NCBI RefSeq assembly: GCF_900110165.1
Contig: NZ_FOCQ01000006.1
Location: 62,001-126,000 of the forward strand
Direction: 5' to 3'
DNA: 64,000 nt
Source of the DNA: Lihuaxuella thermophila
GTDB taxonomy: Bacteria > Bacillota > Bacilli > Thermoactinomycetales > Thermoactinomycetaceae
The position numbers were made by a program, and so were the translations under genes. This document shows positions 1 to 8,836 of the stretch, piece after piece. The notes under the pieces were generated by a model. It was not told the origin of the DNA. It was given only the letters and a program-made list of their open reading frames with translations, and did no database searches. How positions within the stretch are numbered: the stretch's first letter is position 1; every line of letters begins with the position of its first letter.

Positions 1-440
1 TGAACAAAGTTGCCTTTATGTTCGGCGCAGCCATGATCGGGGAAGGCCAAACCTTTATCATGGGTGCCTTGGCTGCGGCCATATGTACTCCTCCTCTTGG
101 CATGGGACTCGCCACCCTGCTGTCCAGGCAAAAATACGAGAAAGAAGAGAGAGAAGCCGGTAAAGCAGCGCTGGCCATGGGCCTGGTCGGCATCACCGAA
201 GGGGCCATTCCGTTTGCAGCCGCCGATCCCTTGCGCGTCATCCCGAGCATTATGGTCGGCTCTATCACCGCATCGGTCATCGCGATGGCAAGCCAGGTGA
301 CGGACAGCGTTCCCCATGGAGGCCCAATTGTCGCCGTGTTCCAGGCAGTCGGCAATGTCCCGATGTTTTTTGCCGCCATCGCAGTTGGAACTCTGGTCAC
401 AGCCATCCTCGTCAATCTGCTGAAAAAACCCGTTTCCTAA
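1..440 (+). CDS. PTS fructose-type permease IIC domain, C-terminal part (5' end outside window)
   Basis: The frame is open from the first bases of the window (codon phase begins at base 3), so the gene starts upstream. About 145 C-terminal residues are visible. They contain hydrophobic membrane segments, the segment GITEGAIPFAAADPLRVIPS that is characteristic of fructose-family EIIC proteins, and PHGGPIVA further on. EIIC forms the membrane channel that imports and phosphorylates a hexose or hexitol. The stop TAA (438-440) overlaps the ribosome binding site of the EIIA gene, so the two are translated together. The sugar cannot be told; fructose or a related sugar is likely, and manA just downstream fits fructose-6-phosphate metabolism. 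Confidence 0.9.
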   Translation, partial: NKVAFMFGAAMIGEGQTFIMGALAAAICTPPLGMGLATLLSRQKYEKEEREAGKAALAMGLVGITEGAIPFAAADPLRVIPSIMVGSITASVIAMASQVTDSVPHGGPIVAVFQAVGNVPMFFAAIAVGTLVTAILVNLLKKPVS

Positions 441-453
441 GGAGTGCTTCTAT

Positions 454-906
454 ATGGTATTATCAGACTTGTTGACAGAAGATCTCATCATCCCCGATCT
501 GAAGGGCTCTACCAGAGATGAAGTCATGGAAGAACTGGTCGATCGACTGCAAAGGGCGGGGGCCCTCCGCAATCGCGAAGAATATGTAAAAGCCCTTTAT
601 GAAAGGGAAGAACAGGGCACCACGGGAATCGGCTTTGGAATCGCCATTCCGCACGGAAAATCAGCCGGTGTTATCGAACCCCGCGTCGCGTTCGGCCGCA
701 AACCGGAAGGTATCGACTGGAACAGTATGGATGGTGAAAAAGCCAAGTTGATTTTCATGATCGCCGTACCCGAAGAACAGGCCGGAAATGAACACCTGAA
801 GATTTTACAGGCCCTTTCCCGCAAACTGATGGATGATTCTTTCCGTGATTCCCTCTTGCACGCCAAAACAAAAGATGAAATCGTCTCACTGATTCAAACC
901 ATGTGA
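454..906 (+). CDS. PTS fructose-type EIIA component
   Basis: This 150-residue protein matches a stand-alone EIIA-2 (fructose/mannitol) domain. The phospho-accepting histidine is His67 in the motif FGIAIPHGK. EIIA takes phosphate from HPr and passes it to EIIB. The gene follows the EIIC gene by 13 bases and has the site AAGGAG 439-444 in front. In many bacteria IIA is fused to IIB-IIC; here it is separate, so the upstream gene probably carries IIB and IIC. A strong terminator follows at once, making this the last gene of the PTS unit. Confidence 0.92.
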   Translation: MVLSDLLTEDLIIPDLKGSTRDEVMEELVDRLQRAGALRNREEYVKALYEREEQGTTGIGFGIAIPHGKSAGVIEPRVAFGRKPEGIDWNSMDGEKAKLIFMIAVPEEQAGNEHLKILQALSRKLMDDSFRDSLLHAKTKDEIVSLIQTM

Positions 907-909
907 CTA

Positions 910-931
910 AAAGGGACTTCGGTCCCTTTTT
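910..931 (+). terminator. Rho-independent terminator after the PTS unit
   Basis: Stem AAAGGGAC 910-917 pairs with GTCCCTTT 922-929 around a stable TTCG tetraloop, and Ts continue to 931. It separates the PTS genes from manA. Confidence 0.9.
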
Positions 932-957
932 ACCCGTTTTTTAAAGGAGTGTCCAGG

Positions 958-1911
958 ATGTACCAAGAACCCATTTTTCTGGAACCTGTGTTTAAGGAAC
1001 GAATCTGGGGCGGCAACAAGCTGCGAACCGAGTTCGGTTTTTCCATTCCCTCCGATCACACGGGCGAATGCTGGGGAATTTCCGGTCACCCCGAAGGCTT
1101 GAGCACAATCAAGAACGGTCCGCTCAAAGGGAGAACACTGGACCAAGTCTGGCAACAACATCCGGAGCTGTTTGCCGGCCGGTCGGGGGAATATTTTCCC
1201 TTGCTCATCAAAATTCTCGACGCCCAGGATGATTTGTCCGTACAAGTTCACCCCAATGATGAACTGGCGATGAAACTGGAAAACTACCCCCTGGGCAAAA
1301 CGGAATGCTGGTACATTATCGATTGCGAAGAAGGGGCGGAGCTGATTCTCGGCCATCATGCTTCCAGCAGAGGAGAACTGGCCCGGATGATCCATGAAGG
1401 CAACTGGGAGGCCCTTCTGAAGCGGGTACCTGTGAAACCCGGCGATTTTTATTATGTGAAAAGCGGCACCATTCATGCCATAGGCAAAGGGATCATGATT
1501 TTGGAAACACAACAGAGTTCGGACATCACCTATCGCGTTTACGATTATGACCGGACCGATGCGGAAGGCAACAAACGCCCCCTGCACATTGAAAAATCCA
1601 TCGCGGTGACCAATGTCCCGGATGAAGAATCAACCGTGACTCCTTCTGTCATTGAGCAAAGGAGTCTTATGATTCAACAATTTGTCTCCGAAACATTCTT
1701 TACGGTGCAAGAATGGAAGATTGACGGGAAAACGGATGAGCTGGAACGCCCGGGCGATTATCTCCTGTGCAGCGTCATCGACGGCGAGGGAGAAATTCAA
1801 ACCGGAGCATGCACCTGCCCGTTTAAGAAAGGCGACTTTTTCATCCTTCCGGCTACCCTTCCCTTTTTCCGCCTCAACGGAAAAGCCCGTTGGATCGTTT
1901 CCCATCCGTGA
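958..1911 (+). CDS. manA: Mannose-6-phosphate isomerase, class I
   Basis: The enzyme interconverts mannose-6-phosphate and fructose-6-phosphate in the cytoplasm. The 317-residue length fits the short Bacillus type. Zinc ligands are visible: Gln96 and His98 in SVQVHPND, Glu116 in KTECWY and His173 in GTIHAIG. The N-terminus carries the family motif RIWGGNKL. I chose ATG 958 because AAAGGAG (943-949) lies 8 bases upstream; an in-frame GTG at 949 lies inside that site. The gene has its own terminator and probably supplies mannose-derived fructose-6-phosphate or mannose-6-phosphate for glycan synthesis. Confidence 0.95.
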   Translation: MYQEPIFLEPVFKERIWGGNKLRTEFGFSIPSDHTGECWGISGHPEGLSTIKNGPLKGRTLDQVWQQHPELFAGRSGEYFPLLIKILDAQDDLSVQVHPNDELAMKLENYPLGKTECWYIIDCEEGAELILGHHASSRGELARMIHEGNWEALLKRVPVKPGDFYYVKSGTIHAIGKGIMILETQQSSDITYRVYDYDRTDAEGNKRPLHIEKSIAVTNVPDEESTVTPSVIEQRSLMIQQFVSETFFTVQEWKIDGKTDELERPGDYLLCSVIDGEGEIQTGACTCPFKKGDFFILPATLPFFRLNGKARWIVSHP

Positions 1912-1924
1912 GAAATACAGTTTC

Positions 1925-1959
1925 AACCAGTCCCGCTCAAGCTTGGGGCTGGTTTTTTT
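1925..1959 (+). terminator. Rho-independent terminator after manA
   Basis: AACCAGTCCC 1925-1934 pairs with GGGGCTGGTT 1945-1954 (one G-T pair), followed by a T run to 1959. Confidence 0.88.
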
Positions 1960-2061
1960 GTTCAAAAAAACAGTTTGCAATTTTTTAAACTACATGCTCA
2001 AAACATAAACAAAAATGATTTATAATAACTATTGCAAACTCTTTTGAAAGGAGGCACTTAG

Positions 2062-3009
2062 GTGAAAAAGGCAAATCATATGGCATGTGCTCTTATTTTA
2101 TCTGCTAGCTTCCTGGTACCCGGCAGAGCAGACGCGGCTGTTCCCGAGCAAATTCTTTTTAGCGGCGGTTCGCTACATAATCCGGGCATTTACAAAATGA
2201 ATGAAGATACGACAGCAGTCTCGCGGGTCGCTGACGGGATGTTTGTGGATGTATCACCTGACGGCAAGAAACTGGCGTTTATCAAGCAGGACAGCCTGTA
2301 TGTCTCCGGAGCGGACGGAAAACATCCCATCCGTTTGACCCATAGCCGGTTCCCCGTCTATGACTCTTCTCCCCGCTGGTCTCCCGATGGAACCAAAATC
2401 GTGTTCAGCCGCAGCGATGGAAACATCTACGTGATCGACGCGAATGGCAAAAATCTTACCAACCTGACCAACACGGATGAAACGGTCATCAATTCAGAGC
2501 CCGACTGGTCTCCCGACGGGTCCAAAATCGTCTTCCACTCCAACCGCACCGGTCAAAGTCACATTTTCGTCATGAATGCCGATGGATCCAATGTCAAACA
2601 GTTAACGGGCAAGAAAAACAAAGAGGCTTCCGAATACAGCGCCCATTTTTCACCGGATGGCAAGAAAATCGTATACGGAAGCTCCTACCGGGGCGACTCG
2701 GACGTATATGTGATGAATGCTGACGGATCCCTGCCGGTCAATTTGACGAAAGAAATCAAAGATGCGGTATCCAGCCCGCTCTGGTCGGAAGACGGCAAGA
2801 AGATCGCATTCACCAAGAACTCAGCCGAGGGGGGCGAAAGCAGCCTGCTGACGATGAATGCAGACGGGACAGGCAAAGCGACAATCAAACTGGATGTTGA
2901 CAACGCCATCCCGTACGACTGGCAACAGCTGGATGCTTCCAACACCTCGTCCGAGTCCAAAGGACTTCGTTCCACACTCAACTATCTAACCGATCTCCTT
3001 TTCAATTAA
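2062..3009 (+). CDS. Secreted TolB-like PD40 beta-propeller protein
   Basis: This 315-residue protein has an N-terminal signal peptide (charged MKKANH, a hydrophobic core, likely cleavage after GRADA). At least five PD40/TolB-type repeats follow, visible as SPDGKKLAF, SPDGTKIVFS, SPDGSKIVFH, SPDGKKIVYG and SEDGKKIAFT, with paired IYVID/VYVMNADG strands. Such repeats fold into a beta-propeller, usually for binding proteins or ligands; no catalytic motif is seen. GTG 2062 is preceded by AAAGGAGG with good spacing. A TATAAT sits at 2021-2026 with a poor -35. It is flanked by terminators and so is monocistronic. The ligand is unknown. Confidence 0.85.
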   Translation: MKKANHMACALILSASFLVPGRADAAVPEQILFSGGSLHNPGIYKMNEDTTAVSRVADGMFVDVSPDGKKLAFIKQDSLYVSGADGKHPIRLTHSRFPVYDSSPRWSPDGTKIVFSRSDGNIYVIDANGKNLTNLTNTDETVINSEPDWSPDGSKIVFHSNRTGQSHIFVMNADGSNVKQLTGKKNKEASEYSAHFSPDGKKIVYGSSYRGDSDVYVMNADGSLPVNLTKEIKDAVSSPLWSEDGKKIAFTKNSAEGGESSLLTMNADGTGKATIKLDVDNAIPYDWQQLDASNTSSESKGLRSTLNYLTDLLFN

Positions 3010-3014
3010 ACAAG

Positions 3015-3053
3015 AAACAGCCCCTTCCGTGTTTGTCGAAGGGGCTGTTTTAT
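3015..3053 (+). terminator. Rho-independent terminator
   Basis: Perfect 13-bp stem 3015-3027 / 3038-3050 (AAACAGCCCCTTC) with a T-rich tail, directly after the PD40 gene. Confidence 0.92.
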
Positions 3054-3244
3054 TTAGGTTTAGGGCGGCCTGCCATTCGTTTCAATAGAAATATTCAAAT
3101 CGTACATATTGTTCTATCAACCGCATCCAGCAACATCCGAATAGATTGAACTGGAAAAATATCCAATTTTTGGTTCATTTTTTACAAAACATGCGATAAT
3201 ATATTACCAGATAATCATTTTCCAAAGCCAAGGAGGTGCTTTTT

Positions 3245-3607
3245 ATGCTTCAAACCATGATGAGAGTACTTGGAGGAATCTTTGTGCTGCTCGGCGTACT
3301 CGGCTTCTTCCTGCCGCTTCATGGCGTCCTGCATCTGACAACGCCCCACAACCTCGTTCACCTGATCTCGGGAGTTGTGTTCCTTGCCGTCAGCAACTAT
3401 GAAAAATACAGCCTCTGGGTGGCAAGGATTTTCGGGGCCATCTACCTTTTGGGAGCTGTTCTGGGACTCTTCATGGATAATATCTTCGGGCTGTTCATGT
3501 CCACGGCCGGCACCAACGTGCTTCATTTCATCTTTGCGGCTCTCACCCTTTATGCCGGATTTAAAAAGCCCGCTTCCTCACAGGAAAAAGAAAACCTCAC
3601 CGCTTGA
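3245..3607 (+). CDS. Small DUF4383-like membrane protein
   Basis: A 120-residue integral membrane protein with about four hydrophobic segments. The motif TPHNLVHLISGVVFL and the later TNVLHFIFAALTLYAG resemble DUF4383 proteins. The short tail KKPASSQEKENLTA is hydrophilic. ATG 3245 was chosen because AAGGAGGTG (3230-3238) lies just upstream; the in-frame GTG at 3236 lies inside that site. It stands alone between two terminators. The function is unknown. Confidence 0.8.
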   Translation: MLQTMMRVLGGIFVLLGVLGFFLPLHGVLHLTTPHNLVHLISGVVFLAVSNYEKYSLWVARIFGAIYLLGAVLGLFMDNIFGLFMSTAGTNVLHFIFAALTLYAGFKKPASSQEKENLTA

Positions 3608-3628
3608 TTTCCCGTTCATCATATATGT

Positions 3629-3662
3629 AAGCCGCGCCCTCTTCGGAAGGTGCGGCTTTTTT
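3629..3662 (+). terminator. Rho-independent terminator
   Basis: AAGCCGC 3629-3635 pairs with GCGGCTT 3652-3658, with an inner CTTCGGAAG hairpin and a T run to 3662. Confidence 0.85.
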
Positions 3663-3873
3663 ACCTGGTTAGCGAAAAGTCCCCGCCTTCGGACCGGGGG
3701 AGGCCAATTTTCAGCAGGCCACATTTGAGTTTAACCCACATGCTGTACCACCCGGTGTTGGATGCTGGTTTCATTGCCCCGCCCGCCGGCTGATGGCCAT
3801 TCAGGCATCGGGACGGGTCAAGGCAAAGGTTCGGCTTTCCTGCTGAATCAGCATTGGCTGTTTCCTTCCCGTG

Positions 3874-4986
3874 TTAGAGGTGATTCACAATGACTTCCGC
3901 TCCGTGCAGAGCTGAAAACGGTTTTCCGATGCTCAATGCGTGTCGGCTCCATTTCTGTAAATAGGCTTGGTCCTCGATAAAAGGAGTTAAATCACGGGGA
4001 ATGCTTTCAGGCTGATCTTGCCTGATGGCCACTTGCTGCTCCAGCAAAAAACGGCTGTTTCTTTCCTCCTGGCCGGGAATCGGCCTGCAGATCAACATCG
4101 GCAGTCCACTTGCCAAAGCTTCTGAACTGGTTAATCCTCCCGCTTTTGAAACCACGATATCGGCTGCCCTCATCATGTTCACCATGCCATCAATAAAGCC
4201 AAATAGTCGCACATGCCTGTCCTGTTGGTATCCCAGGCGCAACCGGTCATATAACCGCTGATTTTTGCCGGTGATGACGATCAATTGAACTTCCGGCATA
4301 TGCTGACGAAACATCGAGATGCATTCTTCCACGGGCCCCAGGCCCATTCCGCCTCCCATCACCAATGCGGTGAAGCGGGAAGGGTCAAAACCGAGATCTT
4401 CTCTTAATTTGTATTTCGAAGAGCCTGCAACCGAAAAAGCAGGATCAATGGGAATCCCGGTACAAAAGATCTTTTCCTCCGGGATGATGTGACGTTTACG
4501 GATTTTATCCTTTAATGCCGGATGGGCAACCAGGTAAAAATCGACTTTAGGATGAATCCAAAATCCATTCACATCAAAGTCGGTGATCGAAACGCCCAAA
4601 CGAAAGTCAAGATGCGTTTTCTCCTTTAAATGTGCCAACGCGCTGATACAAAGAACATGAGTACATACGACCACTCGCGGTTGAATCTGTTCAATTAAAT
4701 GTTTTAGTTTGATCGCGAGCATCTTTCCCAAAGGCGTTTGAAAGAGTTGACTGATGGACTCTTCTCTGGCGTAAGCTTTTTCCCACAAGGACGGAGCGTA
4801 CTTTAACACACTCAGATAGGAGGTACGTGTGAGGAGTTCCAGCTGTTTACTTACAAAGGACAGCCCAAACGCAATTTCTACGTGAAGGTTAGGCGCGATC
4901 TTCTCGAGTCCCTTCTTGAGCGACCGGGCTGCCCCGTAATGCCCCGTCCCGCCAACGTCCTCCGTCAAGATTAAAACCTTGTCCAT
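3874..4986 (-). CDS. UgtP/MGDG-synthase-type glycosyltransferase (GT28)
   Basis: The 370-residue protein has an N-terminal MGDG-synthase domain beginning EDVGGTGHYGAARSL (about residues 8-180) and a C-terminal GT28 nucleotide-sugar domain. The latter contains VMGGGMGLGPVEE and SKAGGLTSSEALASGLPML, the donor-binding signature also seen in MurG. Family members transfer glucose or galactose from UDP-sugars to diacylglycerol, making membrane glycolipids and the lipoteichoic acid anchor. It should act at the inner face of the membrane. It is monocistronic. The exact acceptor is not shown by sequence; diacylglycerol is the best guess. Confidence 0.85.
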   Translation of the reverse strand: MDKVLILTEDVGGTGHYGAARSLKKGLEKIAPNLHVEIAFGLSFVSKQLELLTRTSYLSVLKYAPSLWEKAYAREESISQLFQTPLGKMLAIKLKHLIEQIQPRVVVCTHVLCISALAHLKEKTHLDFRLGVSITDFDVNGFWIHPKVDFYLVAHPALKDKIRKRHIIPEEKIFCTGIPIDPAFSVAGSSKYKLREDLGFDPSRFTALVMGGGMGLGPVEECISMFRQHMPEVQLIVITGKNQRLYDRLRLGYQQDRHVRLFGFIDGMVNMMRAADIVVSKAGGLTSSEALASGLPMLICRPIPGQEERNSRFLLEQQVAIRQDQPESIPRDLTPFIEDQAYLQKWSRHALSIGKPFSALHGAEVIVNHL

Positions 4987-5332
4987 ATCACGATTCCACC
5001 AAGTAAAATTTTAACTGATTTTTTCGTCCACGATCGCATCATACGGGAAGTTCCAGATAATCTTCGACCCCGGCATGATTTATACCTGCACATGAATGTG
5101 GACCGGCAGATCTCTTTTGATAACGTTCCAGTTCTTCTTTCATTACGTTCACGCATCATTAACAGGTAATTTGATATTTCAAAGGTTCCGCTTCGAGGCA
5201 TTATCCGAAAACTGTCTGAGCGCCCAACCTCCCCTCCCTTTGTTACTCTGTTGTATTGTTTCTTATTTTATTCAGAGAGAGTCAACAAGCGGATGGTTTC
5301 GCGGCTCCCCATCCCGGTGAAAAGAGGCTCAA
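4987..5332. other. Intergenic stretch without a convincing gene
   Basis: Between the glycosyltransferase start and the EamA terminator no open frame has both a good ribosome binding site and family features. A 34-codon minus-strand frame (MKEELERYQKRSAG...) has a gene-like composition but no clear ribosome binding site, so it is not called. Confidence 0.5.
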
Positions 5333-5360
5333 TGAAAAAAAGAAGCACCGTTCTGGTGCT
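5333..5360 (-). terminator. Rho-independent terminator after the EamA transporter
   Basis: On the minus strand AGCACC (5360-5355) pairs with GGTGCT (5349-5344), followed by a T-rich tail to 5334. Confidence 0.8.
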
Positions 5361-5388
5361 GAATGGATGGAGAATGTAAATTTTTTGG

Positions 5389-6285
5389 TCATCCTTGAAC
5401 TTTGTGCGATACTTTGGCGGAAGACAGCCATTTTTTTGCTTTTTCCTCAATCAGACCCGTTCCGAGAAATACCCCGGTCACTATAAAGATACAACCCGTC
5501 ACTTTCAGCCAGCCAATTTCTTCATCCAGTAAGAAAAAAGCCCCCATCATGGAGAAGAATGGAGTCAGGTTAATAAAAACAGACGAGGCTGATGCCCCGA
5601 TTTTTTGCAGAGCTTTGTTATAGGTCATGTGCCCCAATCCGGTTGCAATGATGGCCGATGCCGAAAAAATCAGCCAATCGCTCCAGGTACCCGTGCTTAA
5701 ACGATCCAAACCACGGGGTTCGATGAACAAACCGATGAGAAATAGTGCCGAGGCACCCGAAACCAACATCCACCCGGTCAACATTCCCGCATTCAAAGGC
5801 GACTTCTTGATCAGGATAAAGCTAACCGCCTGGGTCACAACCGCCAGCAAAACATAAAAATCCCCGATAGTAAATTGAATCGTGTGACGGGACCCGTGAA
5901 GCATGGTCAACATCACGCCGGCGAATCCCAGCAAGAAACCCAGGAAACGGAGAAGCGTCATTTTTTCCTTTAAGAACGTCACCGCCAATACCGTTGTAAC
6001 CAACGGAACAAGACCCAGAATGATCCCGGCATTGGAAGCGGTACTCATACTCAGGCCGAGCGACAGAAAATAGTGATGGCCCACTACATTAAACAGGGCC
6101 ACAAAACAAATAAATCCTGTCTCTTTCAGCGACAACTTTCTTAATTCCCGCCCCATCCATTGAATCAACAGGACGGTCAGCCCTGCGGCAAAAACTCGGA
6201 AGGCCGTCATGGTTACCGGTGGAAAGCGGGTGACTAAAATTTTTGTCGCGATGACGTTTAATCCCCACGCGACCATCACAACCAT
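5389..6285 (-). CDS. EamA/DMT-family transporter
   Basis: About 298 residues with ten hydrophobic segments in two EamA repeats (about 1-130 and 145-285), with the motif AWGLNVIATK at the start and TYNKALQKIGASASSVF before the last helices. Members export amino acids or other metabolites. The start is unclear: ATG 6285 or TTG 6288 lacks a well-placed ribosome binding site. The frame stays open 14 codons further and encodes KDKTYYYVL, which looks like the usual N-terminus of the first helix, but contains no ATG, GTG or TTG before the stop at 6328-6330. The substrate is unknown. Confidence 0.85.
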   Translation of the reverse strand: MVVMVAWGLNVIATKILVTRFPPVTMTAFRVFAAGLTVLLIQWMGRELRKLSLKETGFICFVALFNVVGHHYFLSLGLSMSTASNAGIILGLVPLVTTVLAVTFLKEKMTLLRFLGFLLGFAGVMLTMLHGSRHTIQFTIGDFYVLLAVVTQAVSFILIKKSPLNAGMLTGWMLVSGASALFLIGLFIEPRGLDRLSTGTWSDWLIFSASAIIATGLGHMTYNKALQKIGASASSVFINLTPFFSMMGAFFLLDEEIGWLKVTGCIFIVTGVFLGTGLIEEKAKKWLSSAKVSHKVQG

Positions 6286-6361
6286 CAAAACATAATAATA
6301 CGTTTTATCTTTTCCTTCGATCGCGGATCACTTCTTTCTCCTGCCTTGATTCAATGAATAA

Positions 6362-6397
6362 CCAAAAAAGCACTTGGTTATGAAATACCTCGTGCTT
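6362..6397 (-). terminator. Rho-independent terminator after the UPF0126 gene
   Basis: On the minus strand AAGCAC (6397-6392) pairs with GTGCTT (6373-6368), followed by six Ts to 6362. The loop can form an inner GGTATTTCATAACC hairpin. Confidence 0.75.
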
Positions 6398-6401
6398 GTG
6401 C

Positions 6402-7034
6402 TCATTTTGAGGAAACACTGCTCTTGAAACGATTTTCTTCGAGGAGTCTGCCGGGCAAGCACCAGTTGTAAAAGGCGGAAAGCTGTCTCAACCCGACTAT
6501 GACAACGAACAACGCATACAACTCCCAGCTGTGTGTCAACCATTTGAGTCCGATGACGATTCCGATCAGTATCGACCACAGCGCATAAATCTCCCGCTGA
6601 AATACCAACGGCTTCCGACCTGCCAACACATCGCGGATCACGCCGCCGCCGATCCCCGTCATCACCGAAGCGATAATAACTGCTACGAGCGGAAGTTGGA
6701 TTTCGGCTGCATATAAAGCCCCTTGGATCGAAAAAGCCGACAGTCCGATGGCATCAAAAAAATTAAGCCATTTTTGCCAGTAACTGATCCGGATCTTCGG
6801 CAACAGGCAAATCAGGGTAATGGCGATCAGAGCTGTATAAATGAAGAGTTCTTGTTTCCACAGTGTGCTGATCGGCAGCCCGATGAGTGCATTGCGGATA
6901 ATGCCTCCTCCAAAAGCGGTCACCAAACCCAATACATAGATTCCAAAGATATCATACTTCTCCTCCATCGCGACGATGGCTCCGCTGATCGCGAAAGCGG
7001 CGATCCCGATCAGGTTAAATAAATCCCACGTCAT
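6402..7034 (-). CDS. UPF0126/TRIC-like membrane channel protein
   Basis: This 210-residue protein has seven hydrophobic segments arranged as two repeats. Each repeat carries the glycine signature of UPF0126/TRIC proteins: AFGGGIIRNALIG and GIGGGVIRDVLAG. Prokaryotic TRIC homologues form trimeric monovalent-cation channels, so an ion channel role is likely; older annotations suggest glycine transport. The ATG is preceded by GGGATGGAC. It is monocistronic. The C-terminal 25 residues are hydrophilic and not conserved. Confidence 0.88.
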   Translation of the reverse strand: MTWDLFNLIGIAAFAISGAIVAMEEKYDIFGIYVLGLVTAFGGGIIRNALIGLPISTLWKQELFIYTALIAITLICLLPKIRISYWQKWLNFFDAIGLSAFSIQGALYAAEIQLPLVAVIIASVMTGIGGGVIRDVLAGRKPLVFQREIYALWSILIGIVIGLKWLTHSWELYALFVVIVGLRQLSAFYNWCLPGRLLEENRFKSSVSSK

Positions 7035-7174
7035 TTGTCCATCCCTTCAACCAAAAAAGTCGATCCATTTTCCTTCGACTATTATAGTACTCGATTAATT
7101 CATTTTAAATGAAAGACCGATGAAGACAAGATAAAGAATGTGACAAGTTATTATAAAATTTACTCCTCGATGTT

Positions 7175-7203
7175 AAAAAAGCTCCCGGCTTCTTCAGCCG
7201 GGA
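7175..7203 (-). terminator. Rho-independent terminator after the gamma-glutamyltransferase gene
   Basis: TCCCGGCT (7203-7196 on the minus strand) pairs with AGCCGGGA (7190-7183); on the minus strand a T run follows to 7175. Confidence 0.85.
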
Positions 7204-7214
7204 ACGTTTCTTTT

Positions 7215-8822
7215 TTACCAGGCGGCGATGGAACCATCCGTTCTGGGCTCTGTTCCCCCCACCAGAACGCCATGTTCATCTCTCCAGATGATTTGACCAC
7301 GTCCAAACCCGCCTGAACCGACGGCCCATTTGACATGATGTCCTTGTCGCGCCAGAGCTTCTGCAATATGTGCCGGAACGGAATGCTCCAGCTCGACCGT
7401 TTTCCCCTCGATCCACTGCCATCTTGGAGCATCCAATGCCGCTTGTGGATTGAGATGAAAGTCAATGGTGTTCATGATCACCTGCACATGGCCTTGCGGC
7501 TGCATAAAACCGCCCATCACCCCGAAAGGTCCGACCGGCTGGTCACCTCTGGTCAAAAAACCGGGAATAATCGTATGGTACGGTTTCTTTCCGGGTTCCA
7601 AACAATTGTCGTGCGCTGGATCCAAAGTAAAGTTATGACCCCGGTTGTGCAAGGCGATTCCGGTACCCGGCACAACCAGCCCGGAACCGAAGCCCATATA
7701 GTTGCTCTGGATCAAGGAGACCATGTTTCCTTCTCCGTCTGCCGTGCACAAGTAGACCGTTCCTCCTTGGAGGGGCCGGCCGGGGAGAGGTTCGAGAGCT
7801 TCCTGTCCGATCAGGCTCCTGCGCTCTTCCGCATACGCATCCGATAACAAATCTTCGACTCGCACTGACATGTGGCGGGGATCGGCAATGAATGTTTTCC
7901 CGTCTGCATAAGCCAACTTGATTGCTTCTATCTGTTTGTGATATGTATCCACCGTATCACGCTCGGTAAATTCAAAGTCCTTCAAGATATTCAGTGCCAT
8001 CAGTGCCACTAAACCGTGTCCGTTTGGCGGGATTTCCCATACATCATATCCCCGGTAGTTGACTCTGATCGGATTCACCCACTCCGCTTGAAACGCGGCC
8101 AAGTCTTCGGCACGTAAATACCCGCCGTACTCCTTGGAAAATTGGTCGATCTTCTCTGCCAATTCCCCGCGATAAAACGATTCGGCTTTGGTTTCGGCAA
8201 TGGATTGCAACGTTCTGGCATGGGCGGGCGAGCGCCAAATTTCACCGATCCCGGGAGCCCTGCCGTTGGGGGCAAATGTTTCAAACCAACTTTTAAATTC
8301 GTTCCCTTTTAAATACTGGCTGTACGTCCTGAACGCCCTGGCCCAATTGCTTCCCAATACCGGCGTGAGCGGGTAACCGTTCTCCGCGTACAGAATGGCG
8401 GGCCGCAGCACTTCGGTCAATGGAAGTTTGCCGAATTTTGCAGACAGTTCTGCCCAGGCAGCAGGAGCTCCGGGGACAGTGACCGGAATAAAGCCATATT
8501 TGGGGATTTCTCTTACCCCCTCTTTGTTTAAAACGGCAACGGAAAGGCTTTGCGGAGCTGGACCGCTTGCATTCAAGCCATGCAGCCTGCCTTCGGACCA
8601 GACCAGTGCAAATGCGTCTCCGCCAATCCCGTTGGAAGTGGGTTCCACTACCGTCAACGCCGCTGCTGTCGCAATCGCCGCATCAATGGCGTTTCCGCCT
8701 TTTTTCAGGATCTCGAGCCCCGCTTGGGCAGCGAGCGGTTGTGAAGTGGCGACCATCCCGTTTTTCGCGTAAACCGCTGATCGGCGAGAGGGGTATGGAT
8801 AATAGAGCGAATCGTATTTCAT
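7215..8822 (-). CDS. YwrD-like gamma-glutamyltransferase, cytoplasmic type
   Basis: The 535-residue protein covers the whole GGT fold: N-terminal NGMVATSQPLAAQAGLEILK, GNAIDAAIATAAALTVVEP and NGIGGDAF, then the autocatalytic cleavage site with nucleophile Thr355 in GGTVYLCTAD, and GPFGVMGGFMQPQGHVQV near the end. No signal peptide is present, unlike secreted GGTs, which fits the B. subtilis YwrD type. ATG 8822 has AAAGGAGAG in front; longer in-frame readings have no such site. It is the last gene of the Lrp-chr-chr-ggt unit. The physiological substrate (glutathione-like or gamma-glutamyl peptide) is not known. Confidence 0.9.
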   Translation of the reverse strand: MKYDSLYYPYPSRRSAVYAKNGMVATSQPLAAQAGLEILKKGGNAIDAAIATAAALTVVEPTSNGIGGDAFALVWSEGRLHGLNASGPAPQSLSVAVLNKEGVREIPKYGFIPVTVPGAPAAWAELSAKFGKLPLTEVLRPAILYAENGYPLTPVLGSNWARAFRTYSQYLKGNEFKSWFETFAPNGRAPGIGEIWRSPAHARTLQSIAETKAESFYRGELAEKIDQFSKEYGGYLRAEDLAAFQAEWVNPIRVNYRGYDVWEIPPNGHGLVALMALNILKDFEFTERDTVDTYHKQIEAIKLAYADGKTFIADPRHMSVRVEDLLSDAYAEERRSLIGQEALEPLPGRPLQGGTVYLCTADGEGNMVSLIQSNYMGFGSGLVVPGTGIALHNRGHNFTLDPAHDNCLEPGKKPYHTIIPGFLTRGDQPVGPFGVMGGFMQPQGHVQVIMNTIDFHLNPQAALDAPRWQWIEGKTVELEHSVPAHIAEALARQGHHVKWAVGSGGFGRGQIIWRDEHGVLVGGTEPRTDGSIAAW

Positions 8823-8836
8823 TTCAGGCTCTCCTT

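Noticed and set aside
4971-5201. 76-codon minus-strand frame overlapping the glycosyltransferase start
   Set aside because: It overlaps a recognisable gene, has a basic low-quality translation and no ribosome binding site.
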